Assembly: GCF_900636965.1 (NCBI RefSeq)
Contig: NZ_LR134331.1
Coordinates: 1,364,001-1,428,000 of the forward strand
From: Lacticaseibacillus rhamnosus
Lineage (GTDB): Bacteria; Bacillota; Bacilli; Lactobacillales; Lactobacillaceae
Direction of reading: 5' to 3'
Length of the DNA stretch: 64,000 bases
A program made the position numbers and the translations under genes. This document shows, piece after piece, positions 8,660-19,692 of the stretch. Numbering within the stretch: position 1 is the stretch's first letter; each line of letters begins with the position of its first letter. Under the pieces are notes generated by a model, which was given only the letters and a program-made list of their open reading frames with translations, had not been told where the DNA came from and did no database searches.

Positions 8660-11266
8660 ATGAATCCAGATAATTTTACGCAAGCGGTGGCTGAAGCCTT
8701 GGGTGCTGCCCAACAAATTGCCCAAGTCCGCCACCATCAAGAAATCGATATTCCCCACGTCATGAAAAGTCTGGTGCAGCCCAATCAATTAGCTGAGCAG
8801 ATTTATCGTGAAGCCGGCGTCAACATTCACGGGTTAAATGCCGCGATTGACGCTGCGATTGACGCAGAGCCGGTAATTGAAGGCGCAAGCGCATACGGCC
8901 AAAACATGTCGCAGAATCTGGCGCAGATGTTAAGTGATGCCGATACGATCAAAGATGAGTTTGGTGACACGTATGTTTCTACCGAGGCACTGTTACTGGC
9001 ACTCTATGAGCAGCGTTACAACACGATTACCCGCTATTTATTGGATGATGCCAAAGTTGACGCCAAAAAGCTGCGGGCAGTCATTACCAAGATTCGCGGC
9101 GGCGAGAAAGTTACCAGTAAAAACGCTGAGGCTAATTATAAGAGTCTTGAAAAATACGGGACTGATCTGGTTAAAGAAGCACGCAGCGGCAAGATGGATC
9201 CCATTATCGGTCGCGATGAAGAAATCCGCGATGTGATTCGGATTTTAAGTCGCAAAACCAAGAATAACCCAGTTCTGATCGGAGAACCGGGTGTTGGTAA
9301 AACAGCGATTGTGGAGGGCTTGGCGCAGCGTATCGTTAAAAATGACGTGCCAGACAATCTAAAGAATAAAACGATTATTTCCCTCGACATGGGCAGTTTG
9401 GTTGCCGGTGCCAAGTATCGCGGTGAATTTGAAGAGCGTCTGAAAGCCGTTTTGAAAGAAGTCAAAAAGAGTGAAGGTCAAATCATTCTGTTCATTGACG
9501 AAATTCATAACATTGTCGGTGCTGGCAAAGCTGAGGGATCAATGGATGCCGGCAATTTGCTTAAACCGATGCTGGCACGTGGCGAGTTACATTTAATCGG
9601 TGCGACGACGCTGGACGAATATCGCGAAAATATTGAAAAAGATAAAGCATTAGAGCGCCGATTCCAACGGGTGCTGGTACAAGAGCCAACTGTGGAAGAT
9701 ACGATCAGTATTTTACGGGGTTTGAAGGAACGGTTTGAAATTTTTCACAAAGTGCGCATTCATGATTCGGCTTTGGTAGCAGCCGCGACATTATCCAATC
9801 GTTATATTACGGATCGGTTTTTACCGGATAAGGCGATTGATTTAGTCGATGAAGCCTGTGCCACGATTAATGTTGAAATGAACTCGCGCCCAACTGAACT
9901 GGACGTGGCGGAGCGTAAGCAGATGCAGCTTGAAATCGAGCAGCAGGCGTTAAAGAATGAAAGTGATCCCGCAAGTAAAAAGCGCCTGGAAAATGCAAAC
10001 GCCGAATTAGCCAATTTAAAAGAAAAAACCAATAAACTCAAAGCACAGTGGGAAGCCGAGAAGAAGGATATTCGCCAACTTAACGAAAAGAAGTCGGCGA
10101 TTGACAAAGCTAAGCATGAACTGGAAGATGCCCAAAGTCGGTATGATTTGGAAACGGCTGCGCGCTTGCAACACGGAACGATTCCACAACTTGAAAAAGA
10201 ATTGCAGGCAATGGAGCACAGTGATCGGCCGCAGTCTTGGCTCGTTCAAGAAAGTGTCACGGCTAATGAGATTGCTGCTGTTATTTCACGAGAAACCGGT
10301 ATTCCCGTGGCAAAACTGGTTGAAGGCGATCGTCAAAAATTGCTGCATCTTGCCGATAATCTGCATCAGCGTGTCATTGGTCAGGATGAAGCCGTCACGG
10401 CAGTTTCAGATGCGGTATTGCGTTCGCGCGCCGGACTGCAAGACCCAAGCCGACCATTAGGGAGTTTTCTTTTCCTTGGTCCGACCGGGGTGGGGAAGAC
10501 CGAACTCGCAAAAGCGCTGGCCGAGGATCTGTTTGATTCTGAAAAACACATGGTTCGAATTGATATGTCCGAATATATGGAGAAGGCGAGTGTTTCACGG
10601 TTGGTCGGTGCGGCTCCGGGTTATGTCGGTTATGAACAAGGCGGTCAATTAACCGAAGCAGTTCGCCGCAATCCGTATACGATTGTCCTATTAGACGAAA
10701 TCGAAAAAGCCAATCCGGATGTCTTCAACATTCTTTTGCAAGTGTTAGACGATGGGCGGTTAACGGACGGGCAAGGACGCACCGTTGACTTTAAGAACAC
10801 GATCATCATTATGACCTCTAACCTCGGCTCTGAATATTTGCTGGATGGCGTGCAAAAAGACGGAACTGTCAGTCAGCAAGCTAAGGATCAGGTTCGTCAG
10901 TTGATCGGTAAAGCTTTTAAACCGGAATTTCTCAATCGCATTGACGATATCATCATGTTCCATCCACTTTCACTAGATGATGTTAAGAAGATTGCCGTTA
11001 AGGATCTGCATGAGCTGGGAACACGCTTGGCAGACCAGCAAATTAGTTTGGACATCACGCCAGAAGCTCAGACCTGGTTGGCGGATAAGGGCTATGACCC
11101 GGCATTTGGTGCGCGTCCGTTGCAGCGTCTAATTACCAGTGCCGTTGAAACGCCGTTAGCCAAAGAGCTCATTCGCGGAACGATTCAGCCCGGTCAGGAA
11201 GTGGTCATAACCGTTGCGGATGATCAGCTGCAATTCAAAGCAAAACAAGTAGCAGCGAAGTCATAA
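8660..11266 (+). CDS. clpB: ATP-dependent disaggregase ClpB
   Basis: Hexameric AAA+ chaperone that extracts proteins from aggregates with DnaK, 868 residues, full length. It has an N-terminal Clp-N domain (about 1-150), NBD1 with Walker A at 208-215 (GEPGVGKT) and a long coiled-coil middle domain (about 410-530) that separates ClpB from ClpC/ClpE. NBD2 follows with Walker A at 607-614 (GPTGVGKT). ATG 8660 lies 8 bp after GGAGG; two nearby ATGs (8653, 8656) are out of frame. It stands alone and is probably regulated by CtsR. Confidence 0.97.
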   Translation: MNPDNFTQAVAEALGAAQQIAQVRHHQEIDIPHVMKSLVQPNQLAEQIYREAGVNIHGLNAAIDAAIDAEPVIEGASAYGQNMSQNLAQMLSDADTIKDEFGDTYVSTEALLLALYEQRYNTITRYLLDDAKVDAKKLRAVITKIRGGEKVTSKNAEANYKSLEKYGTDLVKEARSGKMDPIIGRDEEIRDVIRILSRKTKNNPVLIGEPGVGKTAIVEGLAQRIVKNDVPDNLKNKTIISLDMGSLVAGAKYRGEFEERLKAVLKEVKKSEGQIILFIDEIHNIVGAGKAEGSMDAGNLLKPMLARGELHLIGATTLDEYRENIEKDKALERRFQRVLVQEPTVEDTISILRGLKERFEIFHKVRIHDSALVAAATLSNRYITDRFLPDKAIDLVDEACATINVEMNSRPTELDVAERKQMQLEIEQQALKNESDPASKKRLENANAELANLKEKTNKLKAQWEAEKKDIRQLNEKKSAIDKAKHELEDAQSRYDLETAARLQHGTIPQLEKELQAMEHSDRPQSWLVQESVTANEIAAVISRETGIPVAKLVEGDRQKLLHLADNLHQRVIGQDEAVTAVSDAVLRSRAGLQDPSRPLGSFLFLGPTGVGKTELAKALAEDLFDSEKHMVRIDMSEYMEKASVSRLVGAAPGYVGYEQGGQLTEAVRRNPYTIVLLDEIEKANPDVFNILLQVLDDGRLTDGQGRTVDFKNTIIIMTSNLGSEYLLDGVQKDGTVSQQAKDQVRQLIGKAFKPEFLNRIDDIIMFHPLSLDDVKKIAVKDLHELGTRLADQQISLDITPEAQTWLADKGYDPAFGARPLQRLITSAVETPLAKELIRGTIQPGQEVVITVADDQLQFKAKQVAAKS

Positions 11267-11299
11267 GCCTGTAATAGCTGAATTATTCTGTAAAGACCC

Positions 11300-11328
11300 T
11301 TGCCTTGACGCCGCTTTTCATGTATGAT
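11300..11328 (+). promoter_or_regulatory. Promoter of rpmF
   Basis: TTGCCT, a 17-bp spacer and TATGAT preceded by TG (extended -10), about 120 bp before rpmF. This implies a roughly 110-nt leader containing the hairpin at 11341-11359. Confidence 0.55.
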
Positions 11329-11340
11329 TAGCGTTGCTGT

Positions 11341-11359
11341 GACAGAACATGTTTCTGTC
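11341..11359 (+). repeat. Perfect inverted repeat in the rpmF leader
   Basis: GACAGAA, the 5-nt loop CATGT, then TTCTGTC: a perfect 7-bp stem just after the predicted transcription start. It may be an operator or an RNA hairpin; no T run follows, so it is not a terminator. Confidence 0.6.
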
Positions 11360-11446
11360 CACGCGTGACGATGATTGGACTTGCATTTTGATCATCGACC
11401 GTATAAAGTAGTTTAGAAATCTTACTAAAAAAGGGGTTTTCCGCTC

Positions 11447-11638
11447 ATGGCAGTTCCAGCACGCAGAACGTCAAAGACCAAGAAGCGTATGCGCCGCGGT
11501 CACATTAAGTTGAATGTGCCTAACTTGCAATTCGATGCAGCAACCGGCGAATACCGTGTTTCCCACCATGTTTCACCTAAGGGTTATTACAAGGGTGCAC
11601 AAGTGGTTAAGAAGTCTGACGACAACGCAAATGCATAA
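11447..11638 (+). CDS. rpmF: 50S ribosomal protein L32, zinc-free form
   Basis: Large-subunit protein of 63 residues with the characteristic basic N-terminus ([16 protein letters not shown]). The second half lacks all four cysteines of the usual L32 zinc ribbon, so this is a C-minus paralogue that needs no zinc. The start follows AAAAAGGGG. Such forms are often single in lactobacilli or paired with a zinc form elsewhere; the window cannot tell which. Confidence 0.96.
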   Translation: MAVPARRTSKTKKRMRRGHIKLNVPNLQFDAATGEYRVSHHVSPKGYYKGAQVVKKSDDNANA

Positions 11639-11639
11639 C

Positions 11640-11672
11640 AAAAAGCCAACATCTCGGGTGTTGGCTTTTTTG
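11640..11672 (+). terminator. Terminator after rpmF
   Basis: Stem AAAAGCCAACA / TGTTGGCTTTT with loop TCTCGGG, then a T run. Confidence 0.9.
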
Positions 11673-11756
11673 TTGGCGCCAAATGATGGCGGCACTAGAC
11701 GTCAGCAGTACGTGGCGTTCAACATTTCTTTCATGACGAAACTGAGGGTTATCTAG

Positions 11757-11784
11757 TTTTCAAAACCACATCTCATGATATAAT
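11757..11784 (+). promoter_or_regulatory. Promoter of the DUF1836 gene
   Basis: TTTTCA, a 16-bp spacer and a perfect TATAAT with extended TG, 22 bp before the ATG. Confidence 0.6.
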
Positions 11785-11806
11785 ACGACTAAAAGAGGTG
11801 CGATCA

Positions 11807-12363
11807 ATGGCTGATAACAAACAATTTTCGGATTACTTAGCCCAGCTTCAAAAAGCCCAATTTCCGCGGTGGGCTGACTTACCGCAATTTGATCTTTACA
11901 TGGATCAGGTCATTCAGTATGTCAATGATATTGTGACGCCACTTGGTTTTGGCGAAATTACATCGACTATGGTCAATAATTACGTCAAAAAAGGCGTCAT
12001 CCAAGCACCCGTCAAGAAAAAGTATCGCCCCGAACAATTAGCCAACATACTGGTCATTGCCATGTTAAAACCGGTTTTTGCTTTGGATGCCATTGCCAAG
12101 GGGATTCAGTTTGCTAAAGAAGGCCGCCCCCGGTAGCTCAAGCTTACGATACATTCATTTTGACTTTTATCAGTGCCATTGAGCAGGCAAACTCCGACTT
12201 CAACGACACCGTTGCCATTAATCGAACCGTTCAGCCAAGCACCGCTGCCACGCAACATGCCGTGGTTTCGTTAGCCATCAATGCGGTTTTGCAAAAACTG
12301 ATGGTTGAAAAGCTGCTGACGCTCACCCAAGTCCCTGCTAATGAGAAAGGAAAAAAGGCATGA
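11807..12363 (+). pseudogene. DUF1836 family protein, frameshifted
   Basis: The first frame from ATG 11807 (after AGAGGTG) gives 109 residues with the N-terminal helix-turn-helix-like part of DUF1836 and ends at TAG 12134-12136, just after a run of five C (12127-12131). The reading then continues in another frame (AQAYDTFILTFISAIEQ onward) to TGA 12361-12363. That stop overlaps the ATG of the next gene, as coupled genes do. One extra base near the C run would give a single protein of about 185 residues, the usual family length. It is probably a one-base deletion in the homopolymer; sequencing error or programmed frameshift remain possible. Function unknown. Confidence 0.75.
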
Positions 12364-13913
12364 AGCTGACCATTTTATCGACGAGTGATACCCATGGCTT
12401 TGTTTTGCCAACGAATTATGTTAAACGCGACCAGAATCTGCCGTTTTCATTGGCCAAGGCCAAAACGGTTTTGGATGCCCAAAAAGCGATGGCAGAAGGG
12501 CCTGTGCTGACCATCGAAAACGGTGACTGGTTGCAAGGCTCGCCGTTAGCCTATTATGCCGCCAAGATGAATCGGAAGCCTGAACAGTTGACACAAATCT
12601 ACAATGCGGTTGGGTATGATGCGGGAATTATCGGTAATCATGAATTTAACTATGGTTCCGATTATTTACGTCAAGCGTTGGCGACACTCAATTACCCAAC
12701 GTTAAATGCCAATATCACGAAAGCCGGTCAACCGGCATTTGGCGAGCCATATAAGATTTTTGAACGGTCAGGGATCAAAATAGCTGTTCTCGGCTTAACC
12801 ACCGCGTATATTCCGCATTGGGAGGCACCCAAACATATTGCCGACCTCCAATTTGAGGATGTCATTGCCACTGCGAACGATTACGTGCCGCGGTTGCGCA
12901 AAGAAGCAGATGTGGTGATCGTTGCTTACCATGGCGGGTTTGAACGCAATTTAAAAACCGGCGAACCGACTGAACGCTTGACAGGAGAGAATGTTGGCTA
13001 CGCATTGACGCAAATACCGGGAATCGATGCACTGATCACCGGTCATCAGCATCGACAGTTGGCGGCGATCGTCAATGGTGTGCCGGTGACGCAACCGGGT
13101 TATCGTGGTGAAGCAGTTGGAAAGATAACGCTGACGCTTGCGCAGACAACGACCGGTTATCAAGTGACAGATCAGCAGGCAGTTTTGGTTAAAGCCGGCA
13201 CGGTTAATCCCAGCGCAGTTATTGAGCAAGTAGCAGAACCGTTAAATCAAGTCGTTGAAACGTGGCTCGATCAACCATTAGCACGGGTTGAAGGCGATAT
13301 GCGGATTCACGATCCATTTGCGGCGCGGGTTAAAGAAGTACCTTATATTGAATTCATTCAGCGGGTGCAAATGGCAAGTACCGGTGCGGATATTTCCGGG
13401 ACCGCCTTGTTCAACAATGAAGGGTGTGGCTTTGGCTCAACCATCACGATGCGCGATGTTGTCACTAATTATATTTATCCCAACACTTTGGCGGTGCTGC
13501 GGCTGACTGGTGCTGAACTGAAGGCCGCGTTAGAGCAGTGTGCTACTTATTTTTCCCTAAATGCTCAGGGTCAATTGATGGTCACGCCGCGATTTGAACG
13601 GCCTAAACCGCAACACTACAATTACGATATGTACCAAGGCATTGATTATACTTTGGATATTTCCAAACCGGTTAAACAGCGCGTCACGAAACTAACTTAT
13701 CATGGCAAGCCCGTGGTCAGCACGCAAACTTATGACGTGGTGATGAACCAATATCGAGCTGCAGGCGGAGGCAATTTTGCCATGTTCGGCCCGGAAAAGG
13801 TTATCCGCGAAAACCAAAAGGACATGACTGAACTGATTGCTGATTATTTGAAAGCTCATCCGGTTTTAAAAGCCGAGGCCGACCATAACTTTACCGTGGT
13901 ATCGTCAATGTGA
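12360..13913 (+). CDS. Bifunctional metallophosphatase / 5'-nucleotidase family protein
   Basis: A 517-residue two-domain enzyme. The N-terminal calcineurin-like metallophosphoesterase has metal ligands in SDTHG (Asp10, His12), ENGDW, GNHEF and GHQH. The C-terminal 5'-nucleotidase domain (about 300-500) has the substrate-binding part. No signal peptide is seen, unlike the secreted UshA type, so it acts in the cytoplasm and resembles B. subtilis YunD. The substrate is probably a nucleotide or cyclic nucleotide. ATG overlaps the stop of the preceding DUF1836 frame. Confidence 0.88.
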   Translation: MKLTILSTSDTHGFVLPTNYVKRDQNLPFSLAKAKTVLDAQKAMAEGPVLTIENGDWLQGSPLAYYAAKMNRKPEQLTQIYNAVGYDAGIIGNHEFNYGSDYLRQALATLNYPTLNANITKAGQPAFGEPYKIFERSGIKIAVLGLTTAYIPHWEAPKHIADLQFEDVIATANDYVPRLRKEADVVIVAYHGGFERNLKTGEPTERLTGENVGYALTQIPGIDALITGHQHRQLAAIVNGVPVTQPGYRGEAVGKITLTLAQTTTGYQVTDQQAVLVKAGTVNPSAVIEQVAEPLNQVVETWLDQPLARVEGDMRIHDPFAARVKEVPYIEFIQRVQMASTGADISGTALFNNEGCGFGSTITMRDVVTNYIYPNTLAVLRLTGAELKAALEQCATYFSLNAQGQLMVTPRFERPKPQHYNYDMYQGIDYTLDISKPVKQRVTKLTYHGKPVVSTQTYDVVMNQYRAAGGGNFAMFGPEKVIRENQKDMTELIADYLKAHPVLKAEADHNFTVVSSM

Positions 13914-14001
13914 CACTGAGTCATATTCTGCTTGTCAAGTGGCGGGTGAACGCTTATGCTGATGAGCGTCATCATTAGGTTAAGTGAAAGGAATGTTCCG
14001 C

Positions 14002-14862
14002 ATGAAGTTTTGGAAATATGGTTTGATTGGTTTATTAGCACTGCTGCTAGTAGGCTGCGGCCAACAATTAAGTACGACAAAGGCAACTTACGGACGCAAT
14101 GGTTTGGTTGCGACGATCAAAGGCAGTGCAAGCGGGGTTGATCGGGTTAAATATACAAGCCAAGCCGGTAATGGCAGCGTGCCGGTGAAAAGCGGAACGT
14201 TTGTGGTCAATGTACCGGTGACGGATACAACCCAACAGATCAAACTAACAGCGGGATCGCTTAAACGTGAAGTCAACGTTAAGGCCGGTACATCACTGGG
14301 GCAGTACACTGCTATTGCGACCAAATTTAATCAAATGTTGGCCGTTTCGAGTCTCTCCAAAGCAGATCAGGCAAAACTAAAACAAGGACAGGCAGCAGCG
14401 GCTGAGCTTCAGAAAAGTGCGGCAACGATGACGCCTGCAGAAAAATTGACGGCGGCACAACAGGCACAGACGCTAAAAACATTGATGGCACAAGCAACTG
14501 CCAATACCCGGGGCAAGCAGTTGCCAACCACCGCTAAAACCGGCATCCAGTCGATTTTAAAAACGGCTGGCGTCAATTATCGTGCCAGTATTGTCAATGG
14601 TAAGGCGATGGGCTTTGCTGTCATTGTGCCTTTGTCCGTGCTTAAAGACAGCAAAAAGATGCAACAATTCGCGACTGGTTTTGGCTTGTTGAGTACAGCA
14701 GTCGGAGCTAATGCTAAGACTGTCTTCTCGCACTTCAAGAAACTGACAAAAGATGCCAAATCGAAGAACAACTCGACAACGATCAAGACAATTAAGAGTA
14801 ACAATGTTAAGTTTGATGTGGGTTATTCAACCACCGACTTGTATCTTTATGTAACCAAGTAG
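14002..14862 (+). CDS. Predicted lipoprotein of unknown function
   Basis: A 286-residue protein with a lipoprotein signal: MKFWKYG, a hydrophobic stretch and lipobox LVGC, so the mature chain starts at Cys near residue 18. It is anchored outside the membrane. The mature part has a short beta-like domain (about 30-90), an Ala/Gln/Lys-rich helical stretch (about 100-170) and a C-terminal domain. I recognise no family. The start ATG 14002 lies 9 bp after AAAGGA; upstream GTG 13984 and ATG 13993 would overlap that site. A terminator follows. Confidence 0.8.
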   Translation: MKFWKYGLIGLLALLLVGCGQQLSTTKATYGRNGLVATIKGSASGVDRVKYTSQAGNGSVPVKSGTFVVNVPVTDTTQQIKLTAGSLKREVNVKAGTSLGQYTAIATKFNQMLAVSSLSKADQAKLKQGQAAAAELQKSAATMTPAEKLTAAQQAQTLKTLMAQATANTRGKQLPTTAKTGIQSILKTAGVNYRASIVNGKAMGFAVIVPLSVLKDSKKMQQFATGFGLLSTAVGANAKTVFSHFKKLTKDAKSKNNSTTIKTIKSNNVKFDVGYSTTDLYLYVTK

Positions 14863-14890
14863 CCAAGTTTAAGCGGTTGACGATACCATT

Positions 14891-14935
14891 AAAAAAGCAC
14901 TCGAGAAATGTCTGCCATCTCTTGAGTGCTTTTTT
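14891..14935. terminator. Bidirectional terminator between the lipoprotein gene and yjzD
   Basis: AAAAAAGCACTC pairs with GAGTGCTTTTTT; there are A and T runs on both sides, between two convergent genes. Confidence 0.85.
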
Positions 14936-14975
14936 GGCGCCGCTTCGCTTGATTCACATGTTCGGCGCACTTTGC

Positions 14976-15170
14976 TTAATGTTCTGGTTTTTCCGCTGAC
15001 TTAGCAAAATGTTGCATAATCGGTGGGAAGAAAAATAAAATGACAACAAAGATCACACTGACAATGGCACTTGTCTTTGGATCGTAACTGCTGCCGCTCA
15101 AGGCGCCAATCAGGAAGCCAACAACTTGGCCGAGGATCACGCCCCAGACGATGGTAGGTAAATACCGCAT
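14976..15170 (-). CDS. yjzD: YjzD-like (DUF2929) small membrane protein
   Basis: A 64-residue protein with two hydrophobic helices (about 4-25 and 36-56) and a charged tail, matching the YjzD/DUF2929 family of unknown function. ATG 15170 was chosen because AGAGGG sits 6 bp upstream; the longer form starting at 15194 would contain this ribosome site inside the gene. It is divergent from dnaE, sharing the 95-bp intergenic region. Confidence 0.75.
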   Translation of the reverse strand: MRYLPTIVWGVILGQVVGFLIGALSGSSYDPKTSAIVSVIFVVILFFFPPIMQHFAKSAEKPEH

Positions 15171-15220
15171 GAAATCCCTCTTTTCTGTCGTCATCTTACC
15201 ACGACTATCGAGGAATTCAA

Positions 15221-15248
15221 CTGAAATTAAATTATTTTCCAGTATAAT
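15221..15248 (+). promoter_or_regulatory. Promoter of dnaE
   Basis: CTGAAA, a 16-bp spacer and a perfect TATAAT, 17 bp before the dnaE ATG. Confidence 0.6.
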
Positions 15249-15265
15249 GGAAATGAGGTGGCAAG

Positions 15266-18200
15266 ATGACGTTTACCCAATTACAGGTTCACAGCAATTA
15301 TACCTTATTACACAGCCCTTTGGCACTGCCTGATTTGATTCAGGCCGCAAAAAATCGGGGTTATTCGGCCGTGGCATTAACTGACACCAATGTTGTTTAT
15401 GGCCTGGTAGAGTTTTATCGGCAGGCAAAAGCGGCGGGGTTAAAGCCGTTATTAGGGATGCAAATCGAAATTGCCGATGCCAAGTTGCTTGTGATTGCCG
15501 AAAATAATACCGGTTATCATCAATTGTTGAAACTCTCAACCCAAATTATGCTTGCCCAACAGCCGCTTGCATTTGCTGATTTGCTGCCGCTGAATGGGCT
15601 GGCAGCCGTAACATTGCCCGATTCACCTTTTGGCGTGGCAGTTTCTGAGCGTCACGAAGATCAGGCACAGACTTTTCTGACAACGTTAAAAGCTAAGCAA
15701 CCAAGCTCCTTGTACATTGGTGTGGATGAGGAACATCTTGAAGGAACATTGCCTGCGTTTGCGGACACCGTAAAGTTACCGTTACTTGCTTTGGGGAATG
15801 TTTTGTACCGCGACCCCACCGACGCCTTTACGCAAAAGGTGATGGTGGCGATTGAAACAGGAAGTCAGTTAAACTTTCGCGATCCGGTTCTAACGGATGC
15901 CGGGCCAGCGTGGTTAAAACCGCCAACCGATGCGGCCAAGCCGTTTGTGCAAGCCGGCTTGCAAGCGGCGGTGACACAGACTGAAGCAATTGCTGCGCGT
16001 GCCGATGTGACGATTGACTTTAAACAGCCCCAGTTACCGCACTATCAGACGCCTGATCAAACGCCTTCAAAAGATTATTTGACCAAGTTGGCTGAATCGG
16101 GTTTGGCCAAGCGCTTTCATGGGCAGTCGATTCCGCCGGCTTATCAAGATCGGTTGCAGTATGAGCTGCGGGTCATTATTGAAATGGGTTTCGCGGACTA
16201 TTTTTTGGTTGTCTGGGACGTGATGAATTATGCGCACAAGGTCAACATTATGCCAGGCGCCGGCCGTGGTTCTGCAGCAGGTTCTCTGGTGAGCTATGCA
16301 TTGGCCATTACTGAAGTCGATCCAATTGAATATAATCTGTTATTTGAACGATTTCTCAATCCTGCCCGAGCGCAAATGCCGGATATTGACTTGGATATTC
16401 CTGACAATCGGCGCGGTGAGTTGATTCAGTATGTTCACGACAAATATGGCAAGAATCATATGGCTCAGATCATTACATTCGGGACTTTTGGGGCCAAGCA
16501 GGCAATTCGCGATGTCGCCCGGGTTTTTGGCCTGAGTCAATTTGAAAGCAATACCTGGAGTAAAGCTATTCCTAACTTATTTCATATTGATTTGAAAACC
16601 GCGTACGAACAAAGTCAGCCATTGAAAAATCTGGTTGCCGATTCGCCAAAAAATCGGATGCTTTTTCAAACAGCTTTGGCTTTGGAAGGGTTGCCGCGGC
16701 ATTATTCAACCCATGCGGCTGGCATTGTTTTGTCAGAAGAACCATTGACTGATACCGTCGCGCTCCAGCCTAGTGGCGATGGACTCGAACAGACTCAGGT
16801 TCCCAAAGACGATGTAGAAGCACTCGGATTGTTGAAGATGGACTTTTTAGGTTTAAAAAACCTCAACATCTTGGCAGCAGCAAGTCATTTCGTCACCCGC
16901 GATACAGGCAAGCCGTTTGACCCCAAAGCAATCCCGCTTGATGATCAACCCACGCTGGCGTTATTTGCGCGTGGCGACACAAATGGGGTCTTCCAATTTG
17001 AGTCATCCGGCATCAAAAACGTTTTACGCAAACTACGACCAACTGCTTTTGAAGATGTTGTAGCGGTCAATGCCTTGTATCGTCCCGGGCCGATGGAGAA
17101 CATTGATACCTTCATTGCGCGCAAAAACGGTCAGGAGCCAATTGCCTATCCGGACCCAGCGCTGGCCAAAATCCTAAGGCCGACTTATGGCGTCTTGGTT
17201 TATCAGGAACAAGTCATGCAGGTTGCCAACGTCATGGGTGGTTTCAGTCTTGGTGAAGCGGATTTGCTTCGGCGGGCGATGAGTAAGAAGAAATCTTCCG
17301 TTCTAGCTGCGGAACAGGATAAATTTATTGAAGGTGCCCTTAAGCAAGGCTTCCCGGAAGCAACCGCGAAAACCGTGTATGCTTACATTGATCGGTTTGC
17401 TAATTACGGGTTCAATCGGTCACACGCGGTGGCTTACAGTAAAGTGGCGTTTTGGCTGGCTTATCTCAAAGTTCACTATCCTGCCGCCTTTTTCGCGGCA
17501 TTGATGAACGCCAGCATGAACAACCTGCCAAAGCTACGGACGTATGTACAGGAAGCTAAAGCGCGCAAAGTGGGGTTACTTGGTCCGGATATCAATCAAA
17601 GCAATGGCGGCTTTAAATTGAGCCAAGGAAAGATCCGCTTTGGGTTACTATCAATTAAAGGCATGCGGCGGGATTTTGTCGAAGCCATTTTTGCCGCCCG
17701 CAAAAATGGACCGTTCAAGGACCTTCGTGATTTATTACAACGGCTTGATCCTAAGTGGTTGAAAACCGACTACTACAAAGCACCAACGCTTGCCGGCGCT
17801 TTTGACCAATTCAGCAATAACCGTGCGCAGACGCTGGCTAATTTGGATGAGCTGATTAATTCCGTTAAGTTAGCCGGTAATGATGTCGGGTTATTTTCAA
17901 TGTTAGCGCCAAAGACCATTGAGGTTCCCGAGATGCCGGCGAGCGAGCGCTTAGAGGCAGAAGCAGAAGTGCTCGGGGTTTATCTCTCCGGGCATCCGGT
18001 TGATAAGTATGCCCCGCTAAAGACCCAGTATCGCCTTATTAATGTTAGCGATCTTGAAGAAGGACGAGCCGTTGACATCTTGCTATTAGTACGGCATATC
18101 AAGCGGATTCGAACCAAAACCGGTAAACCCATGGCATTTATCGATGGTCAGGATGCGACCGGTAACGTGTCATTAACAATCTTTCCCAATTTGTATCCAA

Positions 18201-18562
18201 CGATCGAGAATCTTTCGGAAGACATGGTTGTATTAGTCAATGGCCGGGTCGAGAAGCGCAATGATGATTTGCAATTGGTGGTCAATCGGATTCAGGATGC
18301 CCAGCCATTGTTAGCCAACTTGCCGACCGCGGAATTGTTCATTCGCATGGATGCCAAGGATACGGCGATGCGAACCGATTTACTGAAAAAACTGCAAGCT
18401 GCTCACGGGACAACCCCCGTCATTACGGTTGATACTGCCACCCGCGAAAGCATTTTGCTGGATAAACGTTACTGGGTCAAGGCGCAGACGGAACTGATCG
18501 ATGCGTTAAAGACACAGTTTGGCGCGAACAATGTTGTGTTAAGAAAACGGCAGGAAACCTAG
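15266..18562 (+). CDS. dnaE: DNA polymerase III alpha subunit, DnaE type
   Basis: Replicative polymerase of 1098 residues. In Firmicutes DnaE extends RNA primers before PolC takes over. An N-terminal PHP domain (about 1-200) precedes the polymerase core with the catalytic aspartates in PDIDLDIPD (about 371-379), then helix-hairpin-helix and a C-terminal OB fold (about 940-1030). It lacks the 3'-5' exonuclease insert of PolC. ATG follows GAGGTGG. A 111-bp gap separates it from pfkA. Confidence 0.96.
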   Translation: MTFTQLQVHSNYTLLHSPLALPDLIQAAKNRGYSAVALTDTNVVYGLVEFYRQAKAAGLKPLLGMQIEIADAKLLVIAENNTGYHQLLKLSTQIMLAQQPLAFADLLPLNGLAAVTLPDSPFGVAVSERHEDQAQTFLTTLKAKQPSSLYIGVDEEHLEGTLPAFADTVKLPLLALGNVLYRDPTDAFTQKVMVAIETGSQLNFRDPVLTDAGPAWLKPPTDAAKPFVQAGLQAAVTQTEAIAARADVTIDFKQPQLPHYQTPDQTPSKDYLTKLAESGLAKRFHGQSIPPAYQDRLQYELRVIIEMGFADYFLVVWDVMNYAHKVNIMPGAGRGSAAGSLVSYALAITEVDPIEYNLLFERFLNPARAQMPDIDLDIPDNRRGELIQYVHDKYGKNHMAQIITFGTFGAKQAIRDVARVFGLSQFESNTWSKAIPNLFHIDLKTAYEQSQPLKNLVADSPKNRMLFQTALALEGLPRHYSTHAAGIVLSEEPLTDTVALQPSGDGLEQTQVPKDDVEALGLLKMDFLGLKNLNILAAASHFVTRDTGKPFDPKAIPLDDQPTLALFARGDTNGVFQFESSGIKNVLRKLRPTAFEDVVAVNALYRPGPMENIDTFIARKNGQEPIAYPDPALAKILRPTYGVLVYQEQVMQVANVMGGFSLGEADLLRRAMSKKKSSVLAAEQDKFIEGALKQGFPEATAKTVYAYIDRFANYGFNRSHAVAYSKVAFWLAYLKVHYPAAFFAALMNASMNNLPKLRTYVQEAKARKVGLLGPDINQSNGGFKLSQGKIRFGLLSIKGMRRDFVEAIFAARKNGPFKDLRDLLQRLDPKWLKTDYYKAPTLAGAFDQFSNNRAQTLANLDELINSVKLAGNDVGLFSMLAPKTIEVPEMPASERLEAEAEVLGVYLSGHPVDKYAPLKTQYRLINVSDLEEGRAVDILLLVRHIKRIRTKTGKPMAFIDGQDATGNVSLTIFPNLYPTIENLSEDMVVLVNGRVEKRNDDLQLVVNRIQDAQPLLANLPTAELFIRMDAKDTAMRTDLLKKLQAAHGTTPVITVDTATRESILLDKRYWVKAQTELIDALKTQFGANNVVLRKRQET

Positions 18563-18664
18563 AGAAAATTGTAAAATGTTCTCATTTTCAGGGACTTTGT
18601 TTCAGAAAAGTGGTAAACTCAATGAGTATTTGTGGTAGGACATATCGCAAAAGAATATGCATGA

Positions 18665-19633
<969 letters not shown>

Positions 19634-19692
19634 TTTTTGTAAACAAACGACATTAACGTCTGTTTAAATAATTGCAAGGAGCGATTTCATTT

